64,000 bases of DNA, taken from Apostichopus japonicus. Lineage: Eukaryota > Echinodermata > Holothuroidea > Aspidochirotida > Stichopodidae. The stretch is taken from the NCBI RefSeq assembly GCF_037975245.1, contig NC_092576.1, positions 33,210,611 through 33,274,610 on the forward strand. The letters run 5' to 3'. The notes under the pieces were generated by a model. It had not been told where the DNA came from, searched no databases, and saw nothing but the letters and a program-made list of their open reading frames with translations. Shown piece after piece: positions 21,101-28,090 of the stretch (the first letter of the stretch is position 1; each line of letters starts with the position of its first letter). Made by a program: the position numbers and the translations under genes.

Positions 21101-23613
21101 GAGCACGTCAACACATCACCTTGGTTAACTTTAAGGACACAATATCGTTGGAAATCACATCCTGCTACTTTGAGATATCTCGGCACTGGCATCACTGAGG
21201 AAACAAGGCATTTTTTTGGCAAATTCAATACCGAATATAACATACAAAACTGTCAGTTAGTTAAACGTTGTGAATATAAATTTATATAAATGTATATAAC
21301 TTAAAACGGAAGAAGAAACATGACTAAAACAAAAGTCATAGAAGAATACATTGTTTGTTGTACTCTCCCTTCTGAAGGAGCTAAATAGTATTATATTGCA
21401 AATTTGTGAACATCGAGCAAATATTTAAGTAATTATAAAACACGCTTCTTTATATGAAAACAGGTTTTAAAGAATTTCATTTATATACGACAACGGTTTA
21501 AACTTGCCTAGAGCTATTCGGGGAAATGATGTATTCATACTAAGGCAATGTACAAAATAGTACAGTTTTCGTTTCTCTGTGATATTTGAATTTTGGATTT
21601 ATATATCCATTCAATATGTTACATAATAGTTATAGTAATTGCAATATATCAAGTTCCATTACAATGACGATATGTCATATCTAAACAAATTAGGACATTA
21701 TATTGATCATTTTATATCATTAATATAATTACTTACCAATTTATGAAGGAAGTGAACTACATCGTGACACTTACGTCATGTATTACATGAATGGTTATTT
21801 CCATGATTGTGTGTTATTTAACGTGTTTTAATTTGCTACGCTCTGGTTGAGAAGTGTTTGCTATTGACATTTCCAAAATAAACTTTTGTGGGTAACACCA
21901 CTCAAAGGAAGTTATAAGAGGGATACCATCACGTAGCATTATTTCATTTCCAATTTGTTTTATTATTTTACACACCAACTGTTTTGAGATTGGCCTACAA
22001 AATCTTTTATTTTAATTAACTCACCGAAAATAACAACATCTATGTGTAATTCTTCTGGGGTATGTTCAGCAACGAGACACGTATATCGTCCCTGGTGATG
22101 CCATTCAGTGTTCCGCAACAACAAAGAACCGTCTGAATTCAGTCGGAAGTCGTTATTATACATTTCGTTAACATCACTTTTCAATGTTTTTACTCTCAAT
22201 AGGATAACTTCTTCAGTAGTTTCTGTATCAACCATTCGTTTCCAAACTATAATATTCACTTCAGAAGTAGTGCATGGGAGAAGCATTGTAGTATGGAGTT
22301 CAATGTATTGTTTCCTTGTTTCTGATATTCGGTCTCGGCCTGCTTTTTCTAAGACAACAACAGTTTCGCTTTCCTCCAAAAGCCAGGCATTTTCTTCAGC
22401 GCTGCACACAAAAACTGACAGTAGTGGAAATTTGGCTGATACCTGTACAGTGGACCGTGACGTGAAGGTCTCATTATTTCTTGATTCAATTGTGAGTTCA
22501 GATGTCAAAGGTTTGTCACGATCAGCTTCTCGCTGGTTCCAAACCAAGGAAATTCGAGGACGAACATTTTGGACGAAGCAACTCAAAGCAGAACTATCTT
22601 CTTTTATTGCGTAGCAAACGGTTAAATTATTTTGACATTGCTCAATCACCGGGTGTGGGACCGGGGGCGGAACTGTAAAATGAAAGAAACTACTAATGGA
22701 ACAACACACAGTATGGTAATGGTACTTGTTAAATATGGTATTTTGCTAGGTTGAACAAAAAAAGAAAAACATTACCATAAACATCATTACAGTTCACTGT
22801 TTTCTGCAAAAACTCGTTAAATACTTATTAGAGTCATTAAATGAATGCTTATACCAAAAGGAAGATATATATTATAGTGATCCGGTAAATAAATATAAAT
22901 AATTTGAAATAATGCAACATATTTGTTTGGAAATGGAGCATCGGCATTGTGTTCTCCTACTTAAAGTTGAACACACAATAATACTCATTTCCACAAAAGT
23001 TTTCGATGTAAATACGTTTAACGTTCACTAGACGGTAAAGTGCGGTAATGGCTATTTTTCTGTTGACTTACCGATTATCCGAACACGAATTTCATAGGAC
23101 ACGGTTGGCTTAGATAATGAAATAACCTTTGTTACTCGGAACATGGTTTCATGTTCTAGTGTGACATTTCGTATGGAGAGCGATCCATTTGGATATATAT
23201 CATAATCGTCGCTAGCAGAACCGTCTTCTGGTCTAGCTCCCTTTTCGTAAAACAATAATGTCGTGTCTTTTTCGATGTTAAACCAAGACACGGCATAGTA
23301 TTCACTGAATGAACACTGAATCGTCCCGTTCCTGCCAATAGCGAGGTATTGTAGTAGATCGCACTCTTCGTTGTTAGCAATCAATTCTGATGGTTTTGAA
23401 ATACATGTCAGATTTTAGTGGTTAGTAAATTATTGTTCCGTTGCATGTTTTCCCATTTGTTTAACTTGTTAATCTCCTTAAATGACATTATATTATAATT
23501 GCATTATTCAATATATTTGTGAACAATTAGGTAAAGGAGTGATTGTGTTATTGCTTACCGGATTTTGTCAACATAACCAATACCATAAGTACGGTAACTA
23601 CACAAGTCCCCAT
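2975..23613 (-). CDS. Ig-transmembrane-NACHT receptor gene (16-exon model)
   Basis: Predicted membrane receptor of about 1345 residues. Residues 1-18 are a signal peptide; 19-452 hold four Ig-like domains; 453-497 are a stalk plus transmembrane helix; 498-520 are a juxtamembrane linker; 521-1026 are the NACHT exon; 1027-1184 and 1185-1342 are two copies of a C-terminal module; the last residues are VSQ. Exon phases match at every join: phase 1 through the Ig and TM exons, then 0, 1, 0, and a 0-2-1-0 cycle in each module. Known NLRs are cytosolic and carry adaptor domains such as CARD or DEATH before NACHT; none is seen here. By inference, ligand binding outside would control NACHT oligomerisation inside. 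The exon join across the 44-nt and 25-nt exons and the choice of last exon are the weakest parts. Two adjacent genes rather than one is the main alternative. Confidence 0.78.
3107..4302. other. Intron sequence, nothing recognised
   Basis: This is the downstream part of the intron between receptor exons 15 and 16. It is AT-rich, with no convincing open frame, RNA gene or element end apart from weak similarity to the duplicate copy. Confidence 0.5.
4303..4484. repeat. 36-bp minisatellite, about five units
   Basis: Units begin at 4341, 4377, 4413 and 4449, each exactly 36 bp and starting CCTRKGAKTC. A diverged 38-bp unit lies at 4303-4340. Because 36 is a multiple of 3, both strands show 12-residue protein-like repeats in open frames; these are artefacts of the repeat. 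It lies inside the receptor's last intron. Confidence 0.9.
4814..5762. mobile_element. hAT-like non-autonomous element, distal copy
   Basis: The ends are inverted copies of TAGTRTTGTGCCGRT (4822 onward, and ending at 5754). They are flanked by 8-bp direct repeats GTACTAGT (4814-4821) and GCACTAGT (5755-5762), a 7 of 8 match. An 8-bp target duplication with short inverted ends is typical of hAT transposons. Subterminal palindromic GATATCGG motifs fill both ends. No transposase frame is present. The same element occupies the equivalent site in the proximal duplicate. Confidence 0.75.
5763..6466. other. Intron sequence, partly conserved between the duplicates
   Basis: No exon is assigned. A stretch at about 6290-6360 is well conserved with 12390-12460 and includes, on the minus strand, ATGGCGGAATCTCAAAT. 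It has no matching splice frame in both copies (a stop appears early here), so it may be a remnant or regulatory sequence. Confidence 0.4.
6467..6519 (-). CDS. Receptor exon 15 (module 2, third exon)
   Basis: This 53-bp exon has acceptor TCGTCTTAG and donor GTATGT. It reads VFWNDYGYSLNLHSGVWE after a split first codon (phase 1 in, phase 0 out). Exon 11 is the same length and encodes VFWNDYGYILNLQSGVWK. The strong protein conservation with diverged flanks shows selection on the coding sequence. Confidence 0.9.
6938..7014 (-). CDS. Receptor exon 14 (module 2, second exon)
   Basis: This 77-bp exon has acceptor CTATAAAG and donor GTATGT, phase 2 in and phase 1 out. It encodes SFDGCLLPVIFSSESI and a short tail ending SRVIK. 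The preceding exon ends ALMKLS, so the join gives L-x-x-L-x-x-C-x-LP, which looks like a degenerate leucine-rich repeat. The longer hydrophobic frame on the same strand is a non-coding shadow. Confidence 0.88.
7015..8302. other. Intron sequence, nothing recognised
   Basis: AT-rich intron with a C run at about 7789-7804. Similar sequence occurs at 13.1-14.4 kb. No element ends or RNA genes were seen. Confidence 0.5.
8303..8526 (-). CDS. Receptor exon 13 (module 2, first exon)
   Basis: This 224-bp exon has acceptor GCTCTACCAG and donor GTAAGT, phase 0 in and phase 2 out. It begins IPITCINLNQSYKKCEESN and continues with an Asp/Glu-rich helix-like stretch (SLSEEEIN). It is about 80% identical in protein to exon 9. 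The family is not recognised by name; the pattern suggests alternating helix and LRR-like strand as in NLR C-terminal sensor regions. Confidence 0.92.
8591..9174. other. Junction between the two duplicate copies
   Basis: Sequence between the distal and proximal duplicates; no gene is seen. A plus-strand frame with hydrophobic residues at 8582-8827 has no supporting splice sites or homology and is left uncalled. Confidence 0.5.
9681..9800 (-). CDS. Receptor exon 12 (module 1, fourth exon)
   Basis: This 120-bp phase 0-0 exon has acceptor ACATCAG and donor GTAAGT. It encodes VDDVDTVKRKC and then the pattern DDSELLQKCTIQLLENAS. Both this exon and exon 16 match the last 40 residues of the NACHT exon (NDSRLLQRSTLQILDFAS), so the module's fourth exon is a third copy of a segment already present at the end of exon 8. 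If the donor is not used, translation ends V-S-Q-stop, as in exon 16. Confidence 0.9.
9801..10639. other. Intron sequence, nothing recognised
   Basis: AT-rich. Bases 10390-10620 align with 4570-4800 of the distal copy, but the 36-bp minisatellite seen there is missing or reduced here. No coding evidence was found. Confidence 0.5.
10640..11952. mobile_element. hAT-like non-autonomous element, proximal copy
   Basis: The inverted ends are TAGTGCTGTACCGATA from 10648 and the matching end at 11944, with flanks GTACTAGC and GTACTCAT that are decayed target duplications. It is about 360 bp longer than the distal copy. The extra part includes 11290-11700 and, near 11820-11860, a short AATAAAGTTCTACTTATC-type tail with TTATC repeats that could be a small retroposon. 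Its position matches the distal copy, so insertion came before the duplication. Confidence 0.7.
11953..12567. other. Intron sequence
   Basis: This matches 5763-6466. It includes the conserved minus-strand ATGGCGGAATCTCAAAT stretch near 12410-12450, which stays open for longer here than in the other copy. No exon is called. Confidence 0.4.
12568..12620 (-). CDS. Receptor exon 11 (module 1, third exon)
   Basis: This 53-bp exon has acceptor GTTATCATAG and donor GTATGT, phase 1 in and phase 0 out. It encodes VFWNDYGYILNLQSGVWK. The aromatic NDYGY core is identical to that of exon 15. Confidence 0.9.
13035..13111 (-). CDS. Receptor exon 10 (module 1, second exon)
   Basis: This 77-bp exon has acceptor CTACAAAG and donor GTATGT, phase 2 in and phase 1 out. 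It encodes SFEGCLLPITLSSDSIPAD and ends SRDIK. Residues SF-GCLLP, SS-SI, A and SR-IK are shared with exon 14. Confidence 0.88.
14479..14702 (-). CDS. Receptor exon 9 (module 1, first exon)
   Basis: This 224-bp exon has acceptor CTCTACCAG and donor GTAAGT, phase 0 in and phase 2 out. It encodes IPITCLNLKQSYKKCEESN followed by LHSGLTLTYLSTLEN. It joins in frame directly after the NACHT exon's final KKE. The second exon copy at 8303-8526 joins in the same way after exon 12, showing that the module is a phase-compatible insertable unit. Confidence 0.93.
14771..15359. other. Intron sequence, nothing recognised
   Basis: The intron between exons 8 and 9 downstream of the NACHT exon. No repeat, RNA or open frame of note. 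Confidence 0.5.
15360..16906 (-). CDS. Receptor exon 8: NACHT NTPase exon
   Basis: This large exon has a continuous frame of about 506-516 residues. Counting from the Met at 16895, residues 91-99 are the Walker A loop GDPGYGKST, 168-178 the Walker B LLILDGYDEYP, and 201-208 the sensor-like VILTTRSS. The NPVLGDLCEVPLFFVM stretch fits the winged-helix side of NACHT proteins. NACHT domains bind ATP and drive oligomerisation in STAND immune receptors. The donor after KKE is AG|GTACAC (exon end 15360). The acceptor is unsure: TCAG before 16876 or TGAG before 16906; both keep phase with the 25-nt exon. A stand-alone cytosolic protein starting at Met 16895 is possible. No CARD, DEATH or TIR domain is visible upstream. 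Confidence 0.95.
16907..18703. other. Intron sequence, no certain exon
   Basis: Searched on the minus strand for a death-fold exon before the NACHT exon; none was recognised. Small frames at 16944-17126 and 17569-17772 lack matching splice sites. An unseen short exon here remains possible. Confidence 0.45.
18704..18728 (-). CDS. Receptor exon 7: 25-nt linker micro-exon
   Basis: The acceptor is very strong (CTGTCTCTTTCTTACACAG) and the donor is GTAAGA. The 25 nt read AIPMMSTT plus one base (phase 0 in, phase 1 out), which bridges exon 6 and the NACHT exon in frame. The small size makes it easy for gene finders to miss. It rests on splice signals and phase only. Confidence 0.62.
18729..19996. 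other. Intron sequence, nothing recognised
   Basis: AT-rich intron with no RNA gene, repeat or domain-bearing frame. Confidence 0.5.
19997..20040 (-). CDS. Receptor exon 6: 44-nt juxtamembrane exon
   Basis: The acceptor TATTTTTTTTACAG and the donor AG|GTAAAT bound 44 nt encoding VIHSNDSQGGSNFEE (phase 1 in, phase 0 out). It follows the RK stop-transfer residues of the TM exon and is acidic and Ser-rich. Support is splice signals plus phase agreement. Confidence 0.68.
20041..20510. other. Intron sequence, nothing recognised
   Basis: Short intron between the TM exon and the 44-nt exon. No other signals were seen. Confidence 0.5.
20511..20645 (-). CDS. Receptor exon 5: stalk and transmembrane helix
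   Basis: This 135-bp phase 1-1 exon has acceptor CATCCATTACAG and donor GTAATA. It encodes a stalk with a twofold TNS-DT repeat carrying N-glycosylation sites (NDT, NSS), then a helix AVITVAIVVFMVVIIVIGG and IIL followed by Arg-Lys, the positively charged cytoplasmic stop-transfer. This orients the Ig domains outside and NACHT inside. A read-through form would give a short tail ending HEEQ. Confidence 0.9.
20856..21194 (-). CDS. Receptor exon 4: Ig-like domain 4
   Basis: This 339-bp phase 1-1 exon has acceptor TGTTTCCTCAG and donor GTAAGA. The Ig core is LTCSVHG, then NLEWRV with the core Trp, then VECRVVG as the second Cys. An extra Cys pair lies near the start (CDFQRYC), as in Ig domain 2. 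The topology resembles C2- or C1-set domains of cell-surface receptors. Several NxS/T sites are present. Confidence 0.9.
21195..22024. other. Intron sequence, nothing recognised
   Basis: AT-rich intron between Ig exons, with no further Ig exon, repeat or RNA signal. Confidence 0.5.
22025..22672 (-). CDS. Receptor exon 3: Ig-like domains 2 and 3
   Basis: This 648-bp phase 1-1 exon has acceptor TTTCATTTTACAG and donor GTGAGT. It holds two Ig domains without an intron between them. Domain 2 has SCFVQN, SLVWNQ and FVCSAEEN; domain 3 has LLPCTT, IIVWKR and the typical GRYTCLVAEH. Domain 2 opens with a Cys pair (CQNNLTVC) like domain 4, which suggests the two are related by duplication. N-glycosylation sites occur at NLT and NET. 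The opposite-strand frame at 22108-22614 is a shadow. Confidence 0.92.
22673..23071. other. Intron sequence
   Basis: Short intron between the first and second Ig exons; nothing else recognised. Confidence 0.5.
23072..23386 (-). CDS. Receptor exon 2: Ig-like domain 1
   Basis: This 315-bp phase 1-1 exon has acceptor ACCATCAG and donor GTAAGT. It starts ELIANNEECDLLQYLAIG; the first core Cys is in TIQCSFSEY and the core Trp in VSWFN. The usual second Cys is missing: the F strand reads ETMFRVTKV instead of Y-x-C. PNGSLSIRNVT fits the E strand of a V- or I-set domain. The other Cys (EEC) near the start could form an alternative bond. Confidence 0.85.
23559..23613 (-). CDS. Receptor exon 1: signal peptide
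   Basis: The ATG at 23613 begins MGTCVVTVLMVLVMLTKS and the exon ends one base into the next codon at donor G|GTAAGC (phase 1). That is the standard form of a separate signal-peptide exon ahead of phase 1-1 Ig exons. The join to exon 2 gives ...TKSELIANNEE. It is too short for usual ORF listing. Confidence 0.8.
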
Positions 23614-24173
23614 TACGTCAAATTGCAATTGTACCTGCAAATTGGAAGAAAAATCTTTGAGTAGTTTATTAAGTTTCTTTTAATTTCATTAAATGTGATC
23701 AAAATATTCATAATTGGAATTTAATTTAGAAGGAGACAAGTCCTGCAACGATTTAACCAACTAGATGGTAGAATTAAGGGAATGACGACGAATACTTCAT
23801 TTCACCATATAGAAAAATATATCAAAAAAAAATTAGAATAGCAACGAGACTACTAATATCTTTAAATGTAAAATACAGTTCCATAAATCCAGCGGATTGT
23901 GTTAGCAGTATGTAATATACAGTATGATAGGAACGATTGTGTGCAATGTAGTTTATTACAGGCATCCTTACAATATTGATTTCACTATTTGTCTTAACAC
24001 GTACATGCTACACAGTCATTTGGAAACCGGGGATTGATATACCAATTCAAGTGTAGCGACAAAATTTGCTCCCAAAGTTATGTACTGATTTTAATATTTC
24101 AAGTTATTCCGTGATTTCGTCTTGTAGTCTGTTTCGTAAGGTGTTTACTGCGAGGTATCAAGACACTAGAAAG
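23614..24173. promoter_or_regulatory. Head-to-head intergenic region between two Ig genes
   Basis: About 560 bp separates the start of the minus-strand receptor from the start of a plus-strand Ig gene. A shared or bidirectional promoter is therefore likely. No convincing TATA box or Inr was picked out; the region is AT-rich. Confidence 0.5.
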
Positions 24174-24510
24174 ATGCAGAACATGAACGCGATCTGTACT
24201 TTATTCATACTTGGATGTTACATAGCAGAACGTTCGAGCTGTCGAGCTGTCATTATTTCACACAGTGTTACTTTATTCGAATCACTGCTTTTAGAAGGTT
24301 GTGACGAAAAAGGAGCAAAAGTTGAGTGGACATTTGACAATAATTTACTCTTTCTTGATGATAGGTTATTAGTTGGGACGGCATTAGATAACATTTTTCT
24401 ACTTCCAAATAACTCTGTCTTCATTGAAGAAGCATCGATAAAGCATGGTGGGACCTATGTATGTGTCAGTGCTTCAAAGGCGATTGTTAACCACGACGTC
24501 AATGTTGAAG
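24174..24510 (+). CDS. Second Ig gene, exon 1: signal peptide and Ig domain
   Basis: The ATG at 24174 (an alternative at 24183) starts a hydrophobic leader, NAICTLFILGCYIAE, then a V/I-type Ig domain. The first Cys is in LLLEGCDEKG, the core Trp in VEWTFD, and GGTYVCVSAS carries the second Cys. The donor is GAAG|GTTTGT, phase 1, as in the neighbour's Ig exons. Unlike the minus-strand gene, leader and domain share one exon. It is the divergent neighbour of the Ig-NACHT receptor and probably a relative; whether it also reaches a NACHT exon is unknown. Confidence 0.8.
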
Positions 24511-25024
24511 GTTTGTATTGCTCCTGTATTTATATTTAAAATAGTTAAGTATTGGTTGTAAGTTGGCTACGATGTGTATGTAAATTAAGCTTACATTGGC
24601 ATTTATCAATCCGTCAAATTCACAAAGTGTCGGGAATGATGTCATTTTAATATCAATATGAATTATTACTCGAAACTTCTTTTATATTTTATTGATTTTC
24701 CCAAACTTGACCATCAAAGAGGGAAACTACAATAGTGCTTAAAAATGGTAAATGCTGAGAAACAGTACATAAGACAACATTTAGTTTTAGATAATCTGCT
24801 GTTTCAGTCGCAAGAAATTGTGAAAAGAATGAAGCATTTCCAACTTCATAGATAAATTACATAATTTTTCTCCTATTTATCGGTGTATCACCGTGTTTAC
24901 TGTTAGACGAGCCAAATGTTTCTCAACAAACATACTGCTTTGCATCACTTCATTTCATATTGATATTACACATGACGCTACGTTTAGGGACAATACATGG
25001 ATTTATCATAATGAACTTTGCTAG
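24511..25024. other. Intron sequence of the second Ig gene
   Basis: Nothing recognised. Confidence 0.45.
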
Positions 25025-25210
25025 TAGATAACATAGTATACGGAACATCAAACATTACAATAATCCATGGAGCAGGTAAAAATGAAACATTCGACAAGAT
25101 GGTAACAGTTTCTATCCAAGCTGTTAATGAAAATGGAAATATCTCCTTTCAAAGCAGCAGTGTTGGAAATCATTCGGTTGATGGATTAACTTTGCGTTAC
25201 ACCTCATTTG
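25025..25210 (+). CDS. Second Ig gene, exon 2: probable beta-sandwich fragment
   Basis: This 186-bp phase 1-1 exon has a weak acceptor TTTGCTAG and a strong donor GTAAGT. It joins in frame to exon 1 and encodes VDNIVYGTSNITIIHGAGK, then TVSIQAVNENGNISFQS and LTLRYTSF. It has no Cys. The strand pattern suits the later half of an Ig or fibronectin III domain. Its end, LTLRYTSFG, resembles the frame-corrected end of the pseudo-exon at 42.1 kb. Confidence 0.65.
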
Positions 25211-26318
25211 GTAAGTTGTGAACTAATACCAGTTTCTTAAACAACCATTACTGGGTGATCAGTATTTGAGCCCTTCATTCATTTAAAATATTACAGCATA
25301 GTAGAATATGTATTTATGTTAACTAATGAAAAATGTGAACATGCACTTTTGCCCCATTGCTTTTAGGTCACCAGGGTTGTGGGAAAACTTCCTCACATGT
25401 ATTTTCTTAGGAATTATTTGATATGCTTATTGAAGAACAAATTTAAACCAGTATTATTAATTACGATAAGGAATAAATGTAACAATTTGTTCGTACTCCT
25501 GTTAACTTGATGTAATTTACACAGATGACTGATCACGTGTAGAGATAATGTTCACTGAAAACGAGGTACTGATTTTTGGGAAAACCTACTAAGGCGAGGA
25601 CATTCTTTGAATTCAAAATCATAAATTAAATGAAGTGTACTTTCCTAATCTACTTTGAAATATGTATTTATACTTTATTATTATTATTTATATGATACGT
25701 AAGTACAACGTTTAAATTTATATTACAGTCTAGTTGCATATTTGTATAACGTAAATTAATGTATTGATTGGCCATGCGTATTTCGTTCCTTTGCTTTACT
25801 GATTACGATTTTCTCAAAGGAGAAAAGGACACACTTTCAACATCAAACCGGCAGATAATGAAAATAGTTTCCTAATTAACTTTTTGAATACTTAAAAGAA
25901 ACTGCTTTAAATACGTTGATAATAGTGTTATATTTATGATGTAAATCCAAACATCAATTTGGTATGTACAGCCAGCATCTACGAAGTACCTTCAATAGAA
26001 TAATGCTATTCCCTGCAATATCTTAGTTTAATAAAACCCCACACTTACGTAAGAGAATGACATTACTAACTGACATTATTGAATGCGACCCAATTCATGA
26101 ATTCTTAACGTTATTATTTTAACTTAAACTACATAATAACATGTCACTACTATTGTAACTGTTATATTGTAATACGTCATGGCTCCCAAAGTACAAACCC
26201 AATGTATATGTTTTACTTAAGGGGAGAAGCAAAAGAAAAGAACATTTAGAATAGAGTGCACTGACATTGATAACGCAAATGCCTCTCTTCTCCGTCTGTT
26301 GACACCAGGGTTTTGCAG
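25211..26318. other. Likely intron; no transmembrane exon found
   Basis: Searched on the plus strand for a hydrophobic phase-1 exon without success. The sequence is AT-rich and free of recognisable elements. Confidence 0.4.
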
Positions 26319-26381
26319 AAGGGATAACCGACCACAATACAACCATTGACTCAGCCAAGTACAGTGATGTGGAAGATATAG
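26319..26381 (+). CDS. Tentative third exon of the second Ig gene
   Basis: This 63-bp candidate exon has a pyrimidine-rich acceptor ending TTTTGCAG and donor ATAG|GTAACC, phase 1-1. It encodes EGITDHNTTIDSAKYSDVED, acidic and with one Tyr. It could be a tail or linker exon. Support is splice signals and phase only, and no transmembrane exon was found before it. Confidence 0.35.
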
Positions 26382-27260
26382 GTAACCCCGTTCCACACAC
26401 CTATTTGGTCCAGGTTAAAACCATTTAATGTAGGTGTATGGTATTTATGTACGACGCAACATACGTTCTTCAACATGTTATCAATAAGTTATCAAATAAA
26501 GCAATGCTTGCATTTTAAATACAATCACTCAAAAGTTAGAGGGACATCCCCACTGGGAACCACCCACACGCTCCAACCTAAAACCGGATCACAACATGTC
26601 ATGCCCAGAAATTCAGTCAATATTTCTTTATAAAAAAGGTCTGAAAAGAGACAATGACTAACAAATAACTTAAAAATAAAGACTGCAATTACTTTGTAAT
26701 AATATATAAGATAATAATTTTGTTGATCTGTGAGATTCACAAATTCCCAAGTAAAGTGAAAGAGAAATCAATAAAGACCAGAACCGGTGATTTGCAATGT
26801 ACTTCCTGCTTTCATTTTAGTTGTGTGATGCTTTTTTCGTGTATTTATTGAAACGTTGCTCTCTTTTTCTTTTCTTATCAGTTCTGGTTCTTATCATATA
26901 TTGGTAACATTGGGTGTCATGTTATTCATCGCAGACCAAGAGGATATGGAAGCTTTTTCGTTAAGCCTCTAAAACATTGAACATTTTTGCAGATGGATTG
27001 TAATTTACATTAAGCCAAAACAAAACTCATTTTTTTTCTGTAGTGTTATATACTGTACAAGGTCAACTTTAAATGTTGAAGCAGTACGAGGTTATAATAT
27101 AACGCCCATATTAATTATGTCCTCTCTTTTGGTATATACGATCCTTTGGGGTTCTTTAGATGCAGTTTGAACGTGATGAAATCTCAAAACATAATCAGAA
27201 ACGTAAATAAGGGTATCACTGAAGCTGAAATAGTATTACTTATATTATTATATATATTAT

Positions 27261-27273
<13 letters not shown>

Positions 27274-27317
<44 letters not shown>
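27274..27317. repeat. (TA)n microsatellite
   Basis: About 22 TA units, with imperfect TATTA and TATAAA repeats just upstream from 27239. The Tyr-Ile repeat frames on both strands are artefacts. Confidence 0.95.
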
Positions 27318-27320
<3 letters not shown>

Positions 27321-27513
27321 AATTTCTTTCCCCACCACCTTTGAAATCCAGTGCACGCCACTGTTTTGAATGTTAATTTCAATTGTTTGCACAAACACTG
27401 CGTTTGCTAAAATTAAGAGATACGTTAACGTGGAGACATAGCATAACATTATCATATTACACACGTTACCTTACTCGCTCACGTAGTTTGTTTCTTTACT
27501 GTCTGTCAACCAG

Positions 27514-27619
27514 GTTGCACAATTTGTTTCCTCATTTCGATATGTCCAAATTATCATTATTGGCGTGGTTTATTGTCAACGTTACGGTGATTGCCCTGAT
27601 TGCGGGTGTACATAAATAG
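27514..27619 (+). CDS. Hydrophobic exon candidate
   Basis: The frame contains MSKLSLLAWFIVNVTVIALI and ends AGVHK-stop. It could be a signal peptide (Met at 27541) with a weak donor GCGG|GTGTAC, or a transmembrane exon after the acceptor CTGTCTGTCAACCAG at 27513. A 22-nt candidate exon at about 26881-26902 (acceptor CTTTTCTTATCAG) has a phase that would connect it to the 26.3-kb exon. All of this is tentative. Confidence 0.3.
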
Positions 27620-27859
27620 TACGTGTACTAATACACTATCAAACCCAATGTCACCTAGTATACCGTTGTTAAATACATACAATATACATCGTAGCTACTT
27701 ATGGCGGACGTACAACACTGAAAAGTGGCACGTTTTTGTAGCGACGTAACCATGGGGCTTTTTGATCGATTTTCCGGTCACGCCACTGTACATGAGGTTC
27801 TTACACAATTGTTGACATTAGAATGAATCATTAGGTATCTTCAAATCCCATTAGATGCG

Positions 27860-28090
27860 CACTGAAAGGAACAAACAAAATCATGATTTGACAATTGTTA
27901 TTGTTTTCATAGTAGTCTAACTCGGGCTCACGACCGTACACATTCGTTCCCGTAATGACACTGTAGGCTAGTGTCGGCTACCTAGACTAGTCTAGTTAGG
28001 TTTGACTGACTCGGAACACTGGCGTTCTTTAACTTGTTTAATAACCATATTTTAAAAGTTGACTGTGACTACATTCATTCCTCCTTCTTA
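27860..28090. repeat. Dispersed segmental copy, matches 39630-39870
   Basis: The two segments share the GTAATGACAMTGTAGGCTAG and TGTCGGCTACYTAGAC stretches, TGACTGACTCGGAACACT, and the following TTAACTTGTT-AATAACC. They are diverged. The copy near 39.6 kb directly adjoins another repeated block (39120-39620) that recurs at 43.2 kb. Confidence 0.75.

Noticed and set aside
22108-22614. 168-codon plus-strand open frame
   Set aside because: Exact shadow of the minus-strand exon with two Ig domains; it lacks any domain pattern of its own.
27146-27376. Tyr-Ile repeat proteins on both strands
   Set aside because: Product of the (TA)n microsatellite.
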